Of a DNA stretch of 64,000 bases, positions 44,107 to 53,818 are shown piece by piece. Source of the stretch: Mycosarcoma maydis (lineage: Eukaryota; Basidiomycota; Ustilaginomycetes; Ustilaginales). Location of the stretch: contig NC_026493.1 of assembly GCF_000328475.2 (NCBI RefSeq), forward strand, positions 310,001-374,000, written 5' to 3'. The position numbers and the translations under genes were made by a program. The notes beneath the pieces were generated by a model. It was not told the DNA's origin and did not search any database. It worked only from the letters and a program-made list of their open reading frames with translations. The stretch's first letter is position 1; the number at the start of each line of letters is the position of its first letter.

Positions 44107-44617
44107 AATAATCAACGATCGAGCTCCATCCTGCTCAGCCGCAGAAACGCAAGCGAGCGCCAGCCAGACAGCCAGACAGCCAGCCAGAAGAGAGAGACAG
44201 GCTACGAGGCTCGCTTGCCTCGGTTTCTTTTTCTTTTTCTGTATCATTTTCATTTTCATTTTCTTCTTTTTCTCTCTCTCTCTTTCTCGTTTGTCTCGGC
44301 CAAAAATCCAGCGGAGTTGCAATCGTGAATGTCCGGACACGCAGCCCCCCACCCGTGACTCACTGACTCTCACATCGGTGAGTTGTCCAGACGCCGTGTA
44401 GGCTCAGCAACGCAGCGTACCTTGTCGGATCGAGTCGAGTCGAGTCTTGTCTTTTACAGACCAAGATCAAAGCATAACACAACCGCCAAAACATAGCGAG
44501 CATCACAGTGAGCTAGACGAAACTACAACGAGAAGCGCCAAACTTATATTTTCTCTTCTTTTCTTGGCACCGGGCAGTGGTGAATAGGAAGAGCAGGAGC
44601 AAGACGAGGACAGGCGC

Positions 44618-44649
44618 AGAAGCGTAGAAGCGTAGAAGCGTAGAAGCGC
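44618..44649. repeat. 8-bp tandem array (TAGAAGCG)4
   Basis: Four units of TAGAAGCG (the first with C in place of T), read directly in non-coding DNA. Confidence 0.85.
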
Positions 44650-45910
44650 AGAGGAAGAGACCGAGATGAGACGCGAAAATTCATGATTCGTGATTATTTT
44701 GTCCATCATTCAGGAATCTCGAATGCCAAATCGAGAGACTCACAACTCACACTTGCAGACTAACTTAGCCCAGCTCCCAGCTTCAGTCCCGACGGGATGT
44801 GCACCTCTCGCTCAACCTTTGCACATACAGTAACTCCAGCTGGTGTGCCTGTGCCTGTGCCTGTGCCTGTGCGGAAAGGCCCTGTTATTATTATTATTAT
44901 TTCCTTTCTTTGTGGGGTTTTCGCGTTTGGCTTCCCAAAGCTGTATGCAGTTGTGACTCTGTCCATTCACAATTGTCAATTCAGAAATCGCGACGTGATC
45001 TGTGATCTGTGTGGTGCACGATTCACAGGCAAGAAACATGCTCTTAAAAAAATGAATGGCGATTCACCGTGTCTATCACTTACATCGTGCCTGGAGTCGC
45101 GCAACGAAAACACCCAACGTACAGCCACTCAGCACACAAACCCGGTTCATGGCTGTCTCAATAAAGTATTCATACAAGGCCAAGCTCGTAAAAATAACCA
45201 ACAGCTCTGCCAAGACTAACTCTAACTCATCGACTTGCGACTTGGATGACATCTCAATCGGCTACCAGTGTCGTGTCCACAAGACAACATTGACAGTGTC
45301 GCACTTGGCGGCAATACGCTATGCGCGAGAACAACATCCCAAGTGAACGCTCATGCAAAGTCGTGAATGAGCCAAACGCAAAGTCGGACTCGGCGTCTTG
45401 CAGTCCATCGCGTCTCCACTCACCATTCACCACTTTCGCCCGACTGCGCAGTTACTCTACCATACAGAAAAAGGCACAGCATAAAAATGTTAACGGTAAG
45501 CGTACAACGGGTCGGTGCGTTCGCAGATTTTGGTCTCGGCGTCTTTCTAATTCGAGACGAGACGTGGTGAATTCGTGATTCGCGCTCGCTTACGGTCACC
45601 GGTGTGATTCGTGATGCGTGATTCGTGATTGTCCCGGAAGAATCCATTCGCATTCGCATTCGCATTCACGATTCGTGATTCACGATTGTGTTGCCAAAGC
45701 TCACCCAAAGTCAGGTTCAAGTTAGGCAGAGCGTGATGCATGTTTCTGTCATTTGTTTACAGCCTTGATTCGTGCCACTGTCTCGCTGTCATCTGGACGC
45801 TCACCCCCATCACAGTGGCTGCAACGGCCGCGATCACTTGCGTGGCGAGACGTCAACTCGGTCTTGGCTTTGGCTGCCTACCACTAGTTTGGGGCAAGTG
45901 TCAAGGTGAA

Positions 45911-45987
45911 GCATGAAGCATGAAGCACAAAGCATGAAGCACAAAGCATGAAGCACAAAGCATGAAGCACAAAGCATGAAGCGTCAA
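45911..45987. repeat. alternating heptanucleotide array (GCATGAA/GCACAAA)
   Basis: Ten consecutive heptamers at 45911-45980, six GCATGAA and four GCACAAA, mostly in strict alternation, then a degenerate eleventh (GCGTCAA). It is the longest period-7 array in the window. Confidence 0.95.
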
Positions 45988-46202
45988 CCCGTCTGTCTCA
46001 AGTTGTAAGTGGTGCCGTTTCCGGATCGGAAAATCACGAATCGGACACGAGCTAGCTCGGTGGTGATGGTGCCAGCTGTTAGATCGACGTAGCCGACTGC
46101 CGACAAGACAACGCCACGATGGCCTAACAGGTGCGATTGAAACTGCCTTGACAGCTTGGTGCTTGCACCGACAGACGCTCAACGCTGACTTGGCGGACAG
46201 TC

Positions 46203-46290
46203 GTGAGCCACGAGTCGTGAGTTGTGAGTTGAGTTCCATGCTTGTATTGACGGTTCGCGATTCGTGATTCGTAATTCGTGATTCGTGATC
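46203..46290. repeat. two degenerate heptanucleotide arrays
   Basis: Four in-phase heptamers of the form RTGAGTT/ACGAGTC at 46203-46230 and five of the form CGTGATT/CGTAATT at 46256-46290. Phase is kept although the unit has drifted. Confidence 0.75.
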
Positions 46291-47070
46291 TTCGATCTGA
46301 CTGTTAAGTTTGGTATAGTTTACTTAGTAAAGATGAGACATGCATATGATCTCAGCGCGCAGAAAGAAACGGCGTGTCTGGCAACACAGCAACGCACGAT
46401 AACGATTCGTGATTCGTGAATCGTTAATCTTTTTGGCTGTGTCGATACAGTGAGAGCAGTATCTTTCTTGAGAGGCTAGCAGTAGAGCCAGGCTTGAAGG
46501 CATAGGCGTGAGGCGGCCACCGAAAAGTGAGCACGAGTCACGTTGCCAAGTGCGCGGCAGAGTCTCGGCGTGCGCGGCACACGGGCGTGGATTCGTGATG
46601 TGATTCATCGTGCGTGATTCGTGATTCGTGATTGCTTTGGGTTTCCGCAGCTTTACAATCACGAAGCACAAAGCACGAATCGTGAATCGTAAAGCGGCCG
46701 GCTTGGCATGCGCTTTTGCGATTTTTTTTCCCTCAAGCTTTCGGGTTCGGTCAGTCGTGGAGTGTGTGGTGATGGTGGATCGTGGATCGTGGTGGCGGTG
46801 ATTGATTTGGTTCGAGTGGAGCGCTTACCCGGAATGACCAGATGCAGCGCTTACTGAACACACCCAACTAGAATCAACTTACGGTTGCGATTGCAAGACA
46901 TCTCTCGCCCACTTGACGCGCCGCTTTCATCGCCAAGCACCGCGCTGTACCTCTCGAGCGCCCTCTCGAGCGCCGATCATCCAAGTGCAAGTGGCCGAGC
47001 GCTTCGAGTGGATCACCAACTTAGCCCCACTATCTCTGCTTGGATAGATCGCGCACGATCGACCGGCACC

Positions 47071-48286
47071 ATGGCTCGTTCATTGCTCCATCTACTAGTG
47101 GTAGGTGTTGTGTTGGTGGTCGCCACTCTGGGCTCGCCAACGACGTCGGCGTCGCTCTCGTCTGTTCGTCTGCAACGTCGGGCTGGATTCACCGATGCAG
47201 ACGGTAGCGCTGTGTTTCGACAGTGTACGCAGCGCTACAACACTTCGCGCATGAACCCTCTGCCGCAACAAGGCTACTTTAACCCGAACAATGGCACAAA
47301 CGGAAGCATGCTTACGGTAAGTCGGCGGTTCGTTCATCCCACCTGGCTGCATTCGAGCTAGGCGCGAGGGATCCTTGTTCATGTCACATGCACTCACTCA
47401 CGTATCCACGTCGATTTCATCTGGCTCGGCCGCTCACCGCCCATTCGTGCCGGTTCGCCTGGTCGCACGATTAGATCTGGCTCGACGGTTCACCAGGCGA
47501 GCCGATCAACGCCATCATATCGTCCAACTCGTCGGCTCAAGTTCTCTGTCCCGAAGGATTCCTCCGGTATGCAACGTGATTTTCCTCATCCTCGTCCCCC
47601 ACTTGTCCCCCACGTATCAGCATGCTGAAGCCAAGCATTCTGTCTGTATCTCGACGTGCAGATCGATCAACTTTGGCGTTTCTTGCCTTGGTAACGTGAA
47701 CGGAACCAACCAGTACGCCAACCTAGGCGACGGATTTGGTGTTCGCGAACAGGGCAATTACGACGGTGGCAACGGCGTTCTGCGCTGGAACTACGGAGAC
47801 ACTACGTTTGGTACATGCAAGGAATCTATCCAGGGTGATAATCATTTTCGCTGGTTTATCCAGAATGGGTCTTCTGCTTTTACGGGCGCCATCTTTATCG
47901 CGGCCTCCATGGAAGAATCGGCTGCTTTGGGTCACAAGATTCAGCGCGATGGCTACAATCGTGGACGCGACTATCTGGTTGGCAATGCCACGATCAATCA
48001 GACCACCTCGTATAAGGGCTTTGTATGGTCTACTAAGCTCGACTGGATCCCAGCTGGCGTCTTGCTAAATGCTACCAGTGACGGCATCAATCATCCAGAC
48101 GTGGCCTTGCCCGGTCAGCCCGTTCAGGATGGTAGAGTCGCCCTGTTGACCGTCACCCAGTTGCAAGAACCCACCAACTTGACCAGTCAGAACGCAGCTA
48201 TCCCCTCAATCTTGCCTCTATCTACCTTGCTCATCGCCATACCATTCTCCATCATACCACTCGCCATCACCACCTTCGTCCTCTAG
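47071..48286 (+). CDS. secreted or cell-surface glycoprotein, unknown family, three exons
   Basis: I rebuilt this as join(47071..47316, 47475..47566, 47662..48286), 320 residues. Intron 47317-47474 starts GTAAGT and ends GATTAG. Intron 47567-47661 starts GTATGC and ends GTGCAG. The joins keep frame and give a coherent protein. Residues 1-28 form a signal peptide (LLHLLVVGVVLVVATLG). At least eight N-glycosylation sequons (NxS/T) follow, with several Cys and aromatic residues. The last about 30 residues are hydrophobic (LPLSTLLIAIPFSIIPLAI), which would fit a GPI-anchor signal or a C-terminal membrane anchor. I do not recognise the family. It could be a wall-associated protein or an uncharacterised secreted protein. 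Exon structure is inferred from splice signals. Its 5' spacer is over 4 kb. Confidence 0.75.
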
Positions 48287-48764
48287 ATCTCGTCTTAATA
48301 CATTCGTTCCTCCCCTACATGCCAACATGCCAGTCTCGCCGCCTTTGGTTTGCTGCCTTCTCCCTCCAAGCCCACACACACACAACACCACCACGTCCGC
48401 CGTCACAGCTGCAGAGCGTCCCAACCTCTGCTGTACAGTACCTTTGTCGCAAACAAAACAGCGTACACACACTCCCAAAAAAGAAGAGAGGGGGAGGACA
48501 AAAAAAAAAGGATTCACGTCATCATGGCCGAGAAACATAGCTAAAAGAGCACTACACAAAGAGAGATGAAAGAAAAAAAAGGGAGCAGGAGGCAGAGTGA
48601 CCAGAGTGAGCGCATTGTAGCATTTCGCATTTCACATGCGCGCGCAACGTACGAGGTCGGATATCAGTGCCGACGTTGGGTCGACGTGACGTGCGGCGTC
48701 GTATTTCTGTGCATCCACACGAGTCAGCTTTGCTCTGCAGACCGCAAGCTTAGGGGTCGCAAGC
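48287..48764. other. convergent 3' spacer, surface-protein gene / rho1
   Basis: 478 bp of 3' UTR-like sequence with a short A-run (48501-48509). No gene seen and no heptamer array. Confidence 0.5.
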
Positions 48765-49756
48765 TTAGAGAACGGTGCAACCTTTCTTCCTCGAGCCACG
48801 GCTTCTTTGAACCAGCGCCGCGCGCGTGGCGTGCTCAAACACTTCGCGAACGCCCTCGCCCGTCTTGGCCGAGCACTCGAGGTAGCGCACTGCGCCAATC
48901 TTTTGTGCAACCGCCATACCCTCCTCGGCAGAGACGGGACGCTGGCTCGTCTTTCGCAGCTCGTCGACAATCTTGGGGTCGTGTCGCAAGTCCTTTTTGC
49001 AGCCCACGAGGATGATGGGCAGGCTGTGGCAAAAGTGAAGCACTTCCGAAATCCACTTTTCCTGCACGTTATCCAGCGAGTCGGGCGAGTCAACTGCAAA
49101 GCAGATGAGAATCACGTGCGAGTCCGGGTACGAGAGCGGACGCAGACGATCGTAATCCTCCTGACCGGCGGTATCCCAAAGCGCAAGCTCTACGTGGCGG
49201 CCATCCACCTCGACATCAGCAACGTAGTTCTCGAAAACCGTGGGTACGTACACCTCGGGGAAGGTGCCCTAATAGACGGGTTGCGAGTAAAAAAACAACG
49301 AGATGCGTGCCAAGCACACAAACAAAACCCGAACGGGAGAAGAGCAAGCCAGCGATCAGTAAAGATGAACGACAAATTAAAAAAAAAAAAGAAAACAAAG
49401 AACAAACGCCGCAGAGCAGTGTGTGTGCGCCAATGGTTGTGCCCGCAATGCAACGCTTCGACAGTGTGTTGAAAGTGATCTGCACAACGTGCAAGGTCCA
49501 GAGCAGCAAAGGCGCGACAATCGATCCCGGTCTGTGCACTTGCATCTGTACTCGCAACGCTTGCACCCATGTGAGTTGACCTTTGCTGCCTGGAGCGGGC
49601 AAAATGGGGTGGTGAGGCGCAGCACTGCCACGACCCTGGCCACACACGATATGCGCCGTGGACGCATCGACTTACCTTGGAAAAGACGATAAGAAGACAA
49701 GTCTTACCACAAGCACCGTCTCCGACAATGACAAGCTTTCGGCGGAGTTCAGACAT
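48765..49756 (-). CDS. rho1: Rho1 small GTPase
   Basis: Complement(48765..49268, 49676..49756), 194 residues. Exon 1 encodes 27 residues ending in VFSK. The 407-nt intron 49675-49269 starts GTAAG and ends CTATTAG, and exon 2 resumes with [15 protein letters not shown]. All GTPase motifs are present: P-loop GDGACGKT (12-19), switch [20 protein letters not shown] in place of NKxD, and ECSAKTG. The C-terminus is basic and ends in the CaaX box CTVL. Its final Leu predicts geranylgeranylation and plasma-membrane anchoring. Rho1 activates glucan synthase and Pkc1. The intron is the longest spliceosomal intron I see in this window. Family assignment is certain, and the orthology to Rho1 is strong from near-identity to fungal Rho1 motifs. 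Confidence 0.96.
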
Positions 49757-50120
49757 GGTTATGCGGTATGTGAATGTGGTGTACGAGTGCTAAAGTCCAA
49801 GAAACGTGCGTTGCAGTTGCGTTGCAGGTGCGTAGCAGGTGCGCAGATCAGCGGATGAGCGAGACAGCCGATAGTAGCGCTTCGAGGTGAAATGAGACGA
49901 ATCGAGCCAACAAGATGGGCGGATGCAGCAATCCGAGTAGCTCGTTCTTGTCTGGATGAACAAGAGCAAAGGAGGAATCGGACGAGTACGGCGTCAACTC
50001 TGATGGCGAGATGGTGACGGACACGTATGTAGAAGCGCGCTGTGTCTGAGCTGTGAGATAACGTCAGTGGCTGAGGAAGCAGGACACGTCAGAGAGCGAG
50101 GATCAAGATGATGAGAAGGA

Positions 50121-50179
50121 GCGATGCGATGCGATGCGATGCGTGACCGAGGATCGAGGATCAAGGATCGAGGATCGAG
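50121..50179. repeat. 5-bp and 7-bp arrays side by side
   Basis: GCGAT repeats four times at 50121-50143. GAGGATC repeats 4.4 times at 50149-50179, with one unit changed to AAGGATC. Confidence 0.9.
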
Positions 50180-53085
50180 ACGCTTGGAGATGATGATTGA
50201 GACGATGGTTTGTGGAGTAAAGAGATAAGTTAGCAGAGACCCACTCGACTGCTGCGCTGTACTGTGGCTGTGGCTGTTGCGGTTGCTGTTGCTGGTGCTG
50301 GTGCTGGTGCTGGTGCTGCGCTACTTTTCACGCCTGGAGCTCGTGTGGTGTGGGTTTGAGTGTACTTGGCCGCTGTGCTGTGCCCTGTGTCAAGTGCTTT
50401 GCTGGGCTGTGGGCTGATGTGATTTTAGTGGTGAGTTTTTACTGAACCTTGCGAGAGCTGACCTTGCCAGCCAAGCGCAGTGCAGCCCAACATGGATGAG
50501 TATAAACGTTTTCAAATGAGCACAGGGCACGCCAGATGATCTTTCAAGTGCGAACCCAAGTCTGTAGCCAAGGGTATCGCGTTTGAAGTTGGCATTTTGA
50601 ATTGGCCCAAATGGCTGTTTGTTGAAAGTTGCAGCAGATTGTAGATGCATCAATCGATATCATAACTTATCACGAATACCAAATTGAAGGCTATTCAATT
50701 CACGATTCTGACTTTGAAAGTCACCCCGTTGTGGGCCCCTGTCACTCGCAGATACAGTTGCGGTGAGTGTGAGTGCGCTAACTTAACTTGTAATAATATT
50801 ATAAGTTGGTTATCGTGAATATGCGAAGCTGAACAAGTGCTTATTAACAATGATGATACAAAACCAGCTTTGGCTGGAACATACTGGCAAATTACGAGTA
50901 GTCACACCAAAACACAATCACGAATTGTCTCTGTGCCTCGTCTCTGTCCCAGCCTTGCCCGTTTTCGACGCGGTTCTTTGCTGGCTGTTGAGCGCTTCGT
51001 GCTTTGTCGTAATTCGCATCTCCGCGGTTTCGGCCAAGACGATGCGAGCCACATAGGCGAGAAGAAGCAACATGAAAGCCAACGCGCAAAACACAGCACG
51101 ACCTGAACATCTCAGAGACAAGCCAGAGCTCAAGCTCGCTCTCGCTCTCGCTTCGGCTCTCTGCCTTTCGATACGCTGCTTCTCTCTGCGACTTGGGATG
51201 GATACAAGCCGATGCGTGTAGGCCTCGTGCATTCGTGATTCCCGGTTCAACGTGCAGAATGCGTGCGTAATTGATAAAGAGCCTGACACGAGGCTGCGGA
51301 GCCACTGCACTTTCCGCCATGCCGTGGTCCACGTTGTTCTTGATTACCAGACCACATCGGCCATGCGTTGACTCGCTGAGCCAGTATCCGTACTGTTCTG
51401 GTCGATGGCTTGCTTGGCTGGAATCATTCTCACTTGCAAGCGTGACAGCCGACATGTTTGTGAGTTTCGAGACTCGTGACTGTCCGGATGTCGGCAAGCT
51501 ACACGAGGCGGGCTGTGCATCTTCTTTCACACGGAGAGGTTCGATGCTTGCGCGCTCCGCCCTAACTTACTGTAATTGTTCCTTTCGAAGCGGGTCGTCT
51601 CGGACGCTTTTCGCGGCTCGCCGAATCACGCGAATCGTGGAACCAACGCATCGGCAGTCTTGCGGATTCCCGATGCTCGTGGCACACGCAGGTACGTTTT
51701 CTTGATCGACTTTCTCTGACGTATTTTGCTTGCGTCTTGTTTGACCTGCATTCGCGATTCGTGCATGCATTCGTGATAAGTTAGATGATCCACACCCCTT
51801 TTCCGATGCATGCTCTTGTCCGACACTCGTGATTCTATTCGAACTTGAAAGCAGGTTGGATGCGTTCGAGATCTTCAACGTTGTTACTCGAAGCGGTCGT
51901 GACTCTGTGAGGAACAAGTGCCAAATCTAGATGCTCATCACAAAGTCACGTGTGGCACATGACCTGCGATCCGATCCACAAATTTGCAGAACTAGAGACA
52001 AGGGCAGACTCGACAAACCAAGCGCTGAGCCGACTGTAAACGTGATGCGAAGAGGATGTTGGCGTCTTGCGGTGCATCCGTGACGATTAACGTGAAAGTC
52101 GCGCGAGTATCCACGCTGGTGGCGCTTAGTGAAATGGCACTGGGCGAGGTTCGGATTAGCGACTCCGTTCGTGTTTAACTTGGTGGGTTGGCTGCTGTGT
52201 GAATCTGAATCGCACTCCCAGTTCCTGCGCGCTGCATCTGGCGTGACAGGGTTTGTGATCGTAGACGTGTTGTGGCTGTTCGTGTCTCGTTTGAGCTTAC
52301 AAAAGGACGGACGCGCCAACTCACGACTTCAGTGGCGTGTGTGCACCTGTGCAGAAGCGCTGTTCTAAATACGCACGACGAGAACTGTATCGGAAGAGTC
52401 CCGACCATTGAGCCACCTCTGTGTCACAGTCCACACGCCATGCTCGCTTCTGTGTTTGATCCACTGTGCGACACTCGCTACAGACTGTGACCAATACGAA
52501 ACCGGCTCGTGGCCGTGCTCAGTGCCTCGAACCGTCGACTGACTCGCGACTGACTCGCGACTGTACCTACAGATCCGGCTTGACACAGTCGACGCGCGTA
52601 CTCGCTCGGAGCTGCCGTCAACAAGAGGCGCACTGCAACGGGACACGGCACTCACACTCGTCACTGCTCTGTCACGGGTGTAACAAAAAGAGCCGAGGCT
52701 TAGCCCGCCCGCTTCCCGACGATCAAGGCTTCCAAAGAAACAGCGGCACACCCGCCAACTCGTTTCGCCCGCCCGCGTTTCTGTGTTCACCACTCGTGTT
52801 TGCCTCTGCCTCTCACGATTGCCCCTGTGCAGCTAGGCGAGCTCAAGAGTCAAACAAACGTGGAAACTCTCTCCCCATGTTTTCTCCATAACTAAATCAC
52901 GGATCATCGACTCGTGACTTGGAGACCCGGTAACTTTATATAAATAACATTTTCAACTTAGTTTAATTTTAAATATTTTGTTTGGATGTGTTTTGAAATT
53001 CATTTCTTTCAAGTGGTGAGTGGTGAGTTGCAGAGAAAAGTTCAGTCATGTAAGTCAACCTAAGTTAGCTGTGTTGTGGCTGCTG

Positions 53086-53087
<2 letters not shown>

Positions 53088-53137
<50 letters not shown>
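53088..53137. repeat. dinucleotide run (GA)n
   Basis: About 24 uninterrupted GA units, read directly, about 680 bp upstream of the protease start codon. Confidence 0.95.
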
Positions 53138-53139
<2 letters not shown>

Positions 53140-53818
53140 CGTGACTGGAGCGTGCCGAGGCGCTCTCTTTTCCCCCCTCTCTAATTGAGCTGAGTGAGCT
53201 CCGTGCTCCGCTCCGCTCCTGTAGCTCACTGATCTGCCGGCCTGTTGGTGAGGCTGACTGAATCGTCAGGCAAAAAAGGCTTTCGTTTGTACCTCTCCTC
53301 CTCCTCGTCTTCCACTCACTTTGGCCCATTCGTGGTTCTTTTCTTCATCCCAACTCGTATTTAATCCCGACGCTCGCTCAGCATACCTGCATCGTTCTGC
53401 GCAAAACGAATCACTGCTCTGTTGCAACGGCGTCCATCGCGTTTTTCAACAGGCATACAGTCACCGTTGTCGGCTCCAGTTCAGCCCAGCCTGCTCAGTC
53501 CAGCGCTTCTCGTGTCAGCACTCACAGCATCATCTCGGTGTCTGTCCACCTTGTTGCTTTCCGCAAAACATACATCAAGCTTCATCGCTGCACTCCACCA
53601 AGTTTTCGCGCTTCTCCTGTCGTACAACTCCACTTGTGCCACGCACCTTGGCTGTGCCACCACGTTACTCGCATCTGTTGCCTAGTAACGCCCAGTCTTT
53701 GGTCGCGTCTGCATGACCACCGCCTTCGATCTCTAGCTGCGCGTTCCATCGCGACCACGCTTCCGCCCTGAACCATCGATTTAGTGTTTTCACCATCGAC
53801 GACGTTGCCGAGAACACC

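Larger units (their letters stand above)
42962..47070. other. long gene-poor divergent region, phy1 / surface-protein gene
   Basis: About 4.1 kb. I find no ORF with recognisable protein features. Overlapping frames on both strands look random. It contains a 9-bp array (44071-44106), an 8-bp array (44618-44649), short TGTGCC and ATT runs near 44845-44900, GCATTC repeats near 45648-45666, the long heptamer array 45911-45987, and degenerate heptamer arrays at 46203-46230, 46256-46290 and 46614-46633. The phy1 leader and an unannotated non-coding RNA are both possible. Confidence 0.5.
49757..53818. other. long gene-poor divergent region, rho1 / aspartic protease
   Basis: About 4 kb in which frames on both strands are short and lack recognisable features. 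It contains a GCGAT run (50121-50143), a GAGGATC heptamer array (50149-50179), a GGTGCT run (about 50290-50318), an AT-rich patch (52930-52990) and a GA dinucleotide run (53088-53137). A strong GTAAGT at 53050 could be a 5' UTR donor site for the protease gene. The last about 500 bp are pyrimidine-rich, like other leaders here. Confidence 0.45.

Noticed and set aside
5557..50179. Heptamer arrays as CRISPR or telomeric repeats
   Set aside because: No spacers between units, eukaryotic genome, and the units are not a telomere sequence.
50892..51530. 212-codon minus-strand frame in the rho1/protease spacer
   Set aside because: No ATG-supported domain, signal or homology recognised. The plus strand has equally long open frames.
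52370..52480. tRNA-like fragments on the minus strand (words similar to TGGCTCAATGG)
   Set aside because: No matching acceptor stem or T-arm could be folded, so not called.
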